Assembly: GCF_024713945.1 (NCBI RefSeq)
Contig: NC_134677.1
Coordinates: 1,863,001-1,927,000 of the forward strand
Direction: 5' to 3'
Source: Dermatophagoides farinae
Lineage: Eukaryota > Arthropoda > Arachnida > Sarcoptiformes > Pyroglyphidae
Length of the DNA stretch: 64,000 nucleotides
Shown in pieces: positions 61,966 through 64,000 of this stretch (within the stretch, counting starts at the first letter, position 1; every line of letters starts with the position of its first letter). A program made the position numbers and the translations under genes. The notes below the pieces were generated by a model. It saw only the letters and a program-made list of their open reading frames with translations. It was not told the origin of the DNA and searched no databases.

Positions 61966-62817
61966 GTAAATTTATTTATTCATTTATTTTTTCACCATCC
62001 CATTTATGGATCATCACATCAGGATTTGTGTGTGTGTGTGTAGGAGTTTTTGAAAACAATTTTACACAATTTCTAAAAAAAAGAGAGAGAAAGATTAGCC
62101 TCGAAAAGAAAAGAAAAAAATTTCTTGTTTACACAGATTATTGGCACTGATTTTGTGTGTTTTGTTTTTGTTTTTCCATCACAATCAATCAATAACATTC
62201 GGGAATTGAATTGAATCGTAGAATTTATTATCATCAAAATATTTTTTTTTTGATTAAAAAAAAAAAATTTTCTCGAATGCTTTGATCAAACCATCTTGTT
62301 TGTGTGTGTGTGTGTGTGCTTGTGTATTTATAATAAATCATTAAAACTATCAAATTCTGCTTTGGTTGGCATTTTTTTTCTCTTCAATATGTTTATATTG
62401 AAACAAGAACATCTAAACAAGAAGCCAAAAAAAAAAAAATTCAAAAAATATAAATGTTACATTTATATATTTTGAACACGACAATATTCGGTTAGTGATT
62501 TATTTTTTTTTTTATTTTTATTTTTTTTTTTTGTTTATAAAAATCAATTTTTCTGATTGATATATAACCGACAAGCATTGAGATCGAACAAGACATCCGA
62601 AACACACACACACACACACACAACACAGTAGATATGTAACAAACAAACCGACTACAACTACTATAGTAATTTGTTAAGAACGATTGATAAACTATAAAAT
62701 CAAATCAAATCAAATCAATTTTTTCTTGTGGTTGGTTGAGAAAAAAAAATATCAATGAATGATTACACTACAGACTAACCTAAATTCATTCAGTCATCAT
62801 TATCACTGGCCGGTATA
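61966..62817 (+). other. Interval between the two laminin first exons; possible promoter of exon 1b
   Basis: No coding sequence. It holds (TG)n at about 62299-62319, (CA)n at about 62602-62622 and poly-T runs. TATAAAA-type sequence occurs at 62536-62542 and TATATAA at 62561-62567. TCAGTC at 62790-62795 matches the arthropod initiator consensus (TCAGTY) and would give a 26-nt leader before ATG 62818. These motifs are short, so this is only suggestive. Confidence 0.35.
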
Positions 62818-63984
62818 ATGCATCATTACCGTCAAATTTGTATGGCCACTATCATCATAATTTTATTATTATTAAAATTATCACTGTTATTTCCCAATGT
62901 TTATATGAAACCATCATCACAAGAAAAAAATTTTCGTTATTATTATGATCCAATAAATCCATATATAATCTACGATATTAATGATCATCATCATTTTGGA
63001 ATCTATAATAGATATATTCCATATGATTATGATCTACCTGAATATATAGGTTAATATACATGTTGTTTTTCAAAACAAAAACAAAAAAAATTTGTTTTCA
63101 TTTCTTCTCATTCATATAGAACATGTGAAAGGATTATATCCAAACATCATAAATTTAGCCGTTGATGCTATTATTTCGGTGAATGCTACATGTGGTGAAA
63201 CTGGGCCCGAATATTATTGTCGCTTGGTATCACATAAGTAAATCATGTTTTTTTTTCTTTTGCTTTTAGAATTTAATTTTAATTATTAATTTTTTTTCAT
63301 TCATTCAAATAAATAAAAGCATTAATACTAGCGATTGTAATGTTTGTGATGCATCTAATCCGGATTATTCAAAACGACATCCAATAAAAAATGTAATTGA
63401 TGGTACAGAAAATTGGTGGCAAAGTCCTAGTTTAAAGAATGGAAAACGTTATGAATGGGTTACCATTAACATTAATTTACGACAACTATATGAAATTGCC
63501 TATGTTATTATTAAATCGGCCATTTCTCCATTACCATCAAATTGGATACTTGAAAAATCAATCGATGGAATCAATTATTATCCGTGGCAATATTTTGCTC
63601 AAACTGATACTGAATGTTGGGAACGATATCGTGTTCGACCATCTATTGGAAAATTACGTTATAGAACTGATGATGAAGTTATTTGTACATCGATGTATTC
63701 GAAAAATAATGTCGTCGGACATGAAGAGGTAATTTGATCAATGATAAATGTTTTTTTTTTTATTTATTTATTTATCACTATTCATATTACATTTTTAGAT
63801 TGATGTTTCATTAATAAATGGAAGACCTGGAGCGGAAACAGCTGATGGAATCAGTCCAACATTGAGAGAATTTATCAAAGCACAACATATTCGAATTCGA
63901 ATGCAAAAAATTCGAACATTAAAAGGAAGCTTGTTCTATGATGCTAATGATATTGATAAAAGTGATAGCACACTAACTAATCGG
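62818..63984 (+). CDS. Laminin subunit alpha (alpha-1/2 class), N-terminal part, continues past the window
   Basis: Exons 62818-63049, 63120-63237, 63320-63728 and 63799-63984 join in frame to 315 codons, and a GTATGT donor follows at 63985. A signal peptide (IIIILLLLKLSLLF) precedes a Tyr/Pro-rich linker, then the laminin N-terminal (LN) domain begins at about residue 82 with GLYPNIINLAVDA. Diagnostic LN segments are NATCGETGPEYYC, CNVCDA, RHPIKNVIDG, NWWQSPS, WVTINI, YVIIKSA, PSNWILEKSIDG, DDEVICTSMYS, SLINGRP and RIRMQKIRTL. The order and wording fit laminin alpha-1/2 chains (fly wing blister type) better than beta or gamma. Laminins are secreted trimers of basement membranes, and the LN domain drives network polymerisation. 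The chain should continue for thousands of residues beyond the window. Confidence 0.93.
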
Positions 63985-64000
63985 GTATGTAATGTATATA

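Overview
The window is eukaryotic nuclear DNA: very AT-rich, full of simple-sequence repeats ((TG)n, (GAT)n, (TTG)n, poly-T). Its genes are split by short GT-AG introns of about 45-110 nt, apart from two long introns in one gene. Gene content (pygopus with an N-terminal homology region and PHD finger, a laminin alpha chain, GATA factors, a fasciclin-domain protein, condensin SMC4) places it in a bilaterian animal. The composition and compact genes are most like an arthropod, probably an astigmatid mite of the house-dust-mite type. That species guess is inference; no database was searched. No transposase, reverse transcriptase, tRNA, rRNA or CRISPR signal was recognised.

Layout. 33-175: last exon of a fasciclin (FAS1) domain protein (+). 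602-2368: ADCK1, a mitochondrial UbiB-type atypical kinase (+, 4 exons). 2868-3650: pygopus (-). 4295-4755: small basic protein with a TPX2-like tail (+, 2 exons). 4972-7454: protein with 14 C2H2 zinc fingers (-, 5 exons). 7933-12015: condensin SMC4 (+, 3 exons). 12141-13942: MUS81 endonuclease (-, 2 exons). 17138-56323: a very large GATA transcription factor gene (+, 6 coding exons) with a 32.1-kb first coding intron. 57307-59313: unrecognised single-pass membrane protein with a signalling-type tail (-, 2 exons). 59608-60181: tRNA 2'-phosphotransferase with a broken frame (-). 61689 to the window end: 5' part of a laminin alpha chain (+) with two candidate alternative first exons.

Most neighbours alternate in strand, giving divergent promoter pairs (pygo/TPX2-like, zinc-finger/SMC4, MUS81/GATA, phosphotransferase/laminin) and tail-to-tail pairs with nearly touching 3' ends (TPX2-like/zinc-finger, SMC4/MUS81). 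Functional themes are unrelated housekeeping (chromosome condensation, DNA repair, tRNA splicing, mitochondrial kinase) plus developmental regulators (pygopus in Wnt signalling, GATA factor, laminin).

The most unusual object is the GATA gene. It encodes four GATA-type fingers in the order N-like, C-like, degenerate N-like, C-like, as if the usual two-finger cassette, with its intron between the fingers, had been duplicated inside one gene. All its visible introns are phase 0, its giant intron is strongly biased to T and TG on the sense strand, and an internal ATG ahead of finger 2 could give a shorter isoform.
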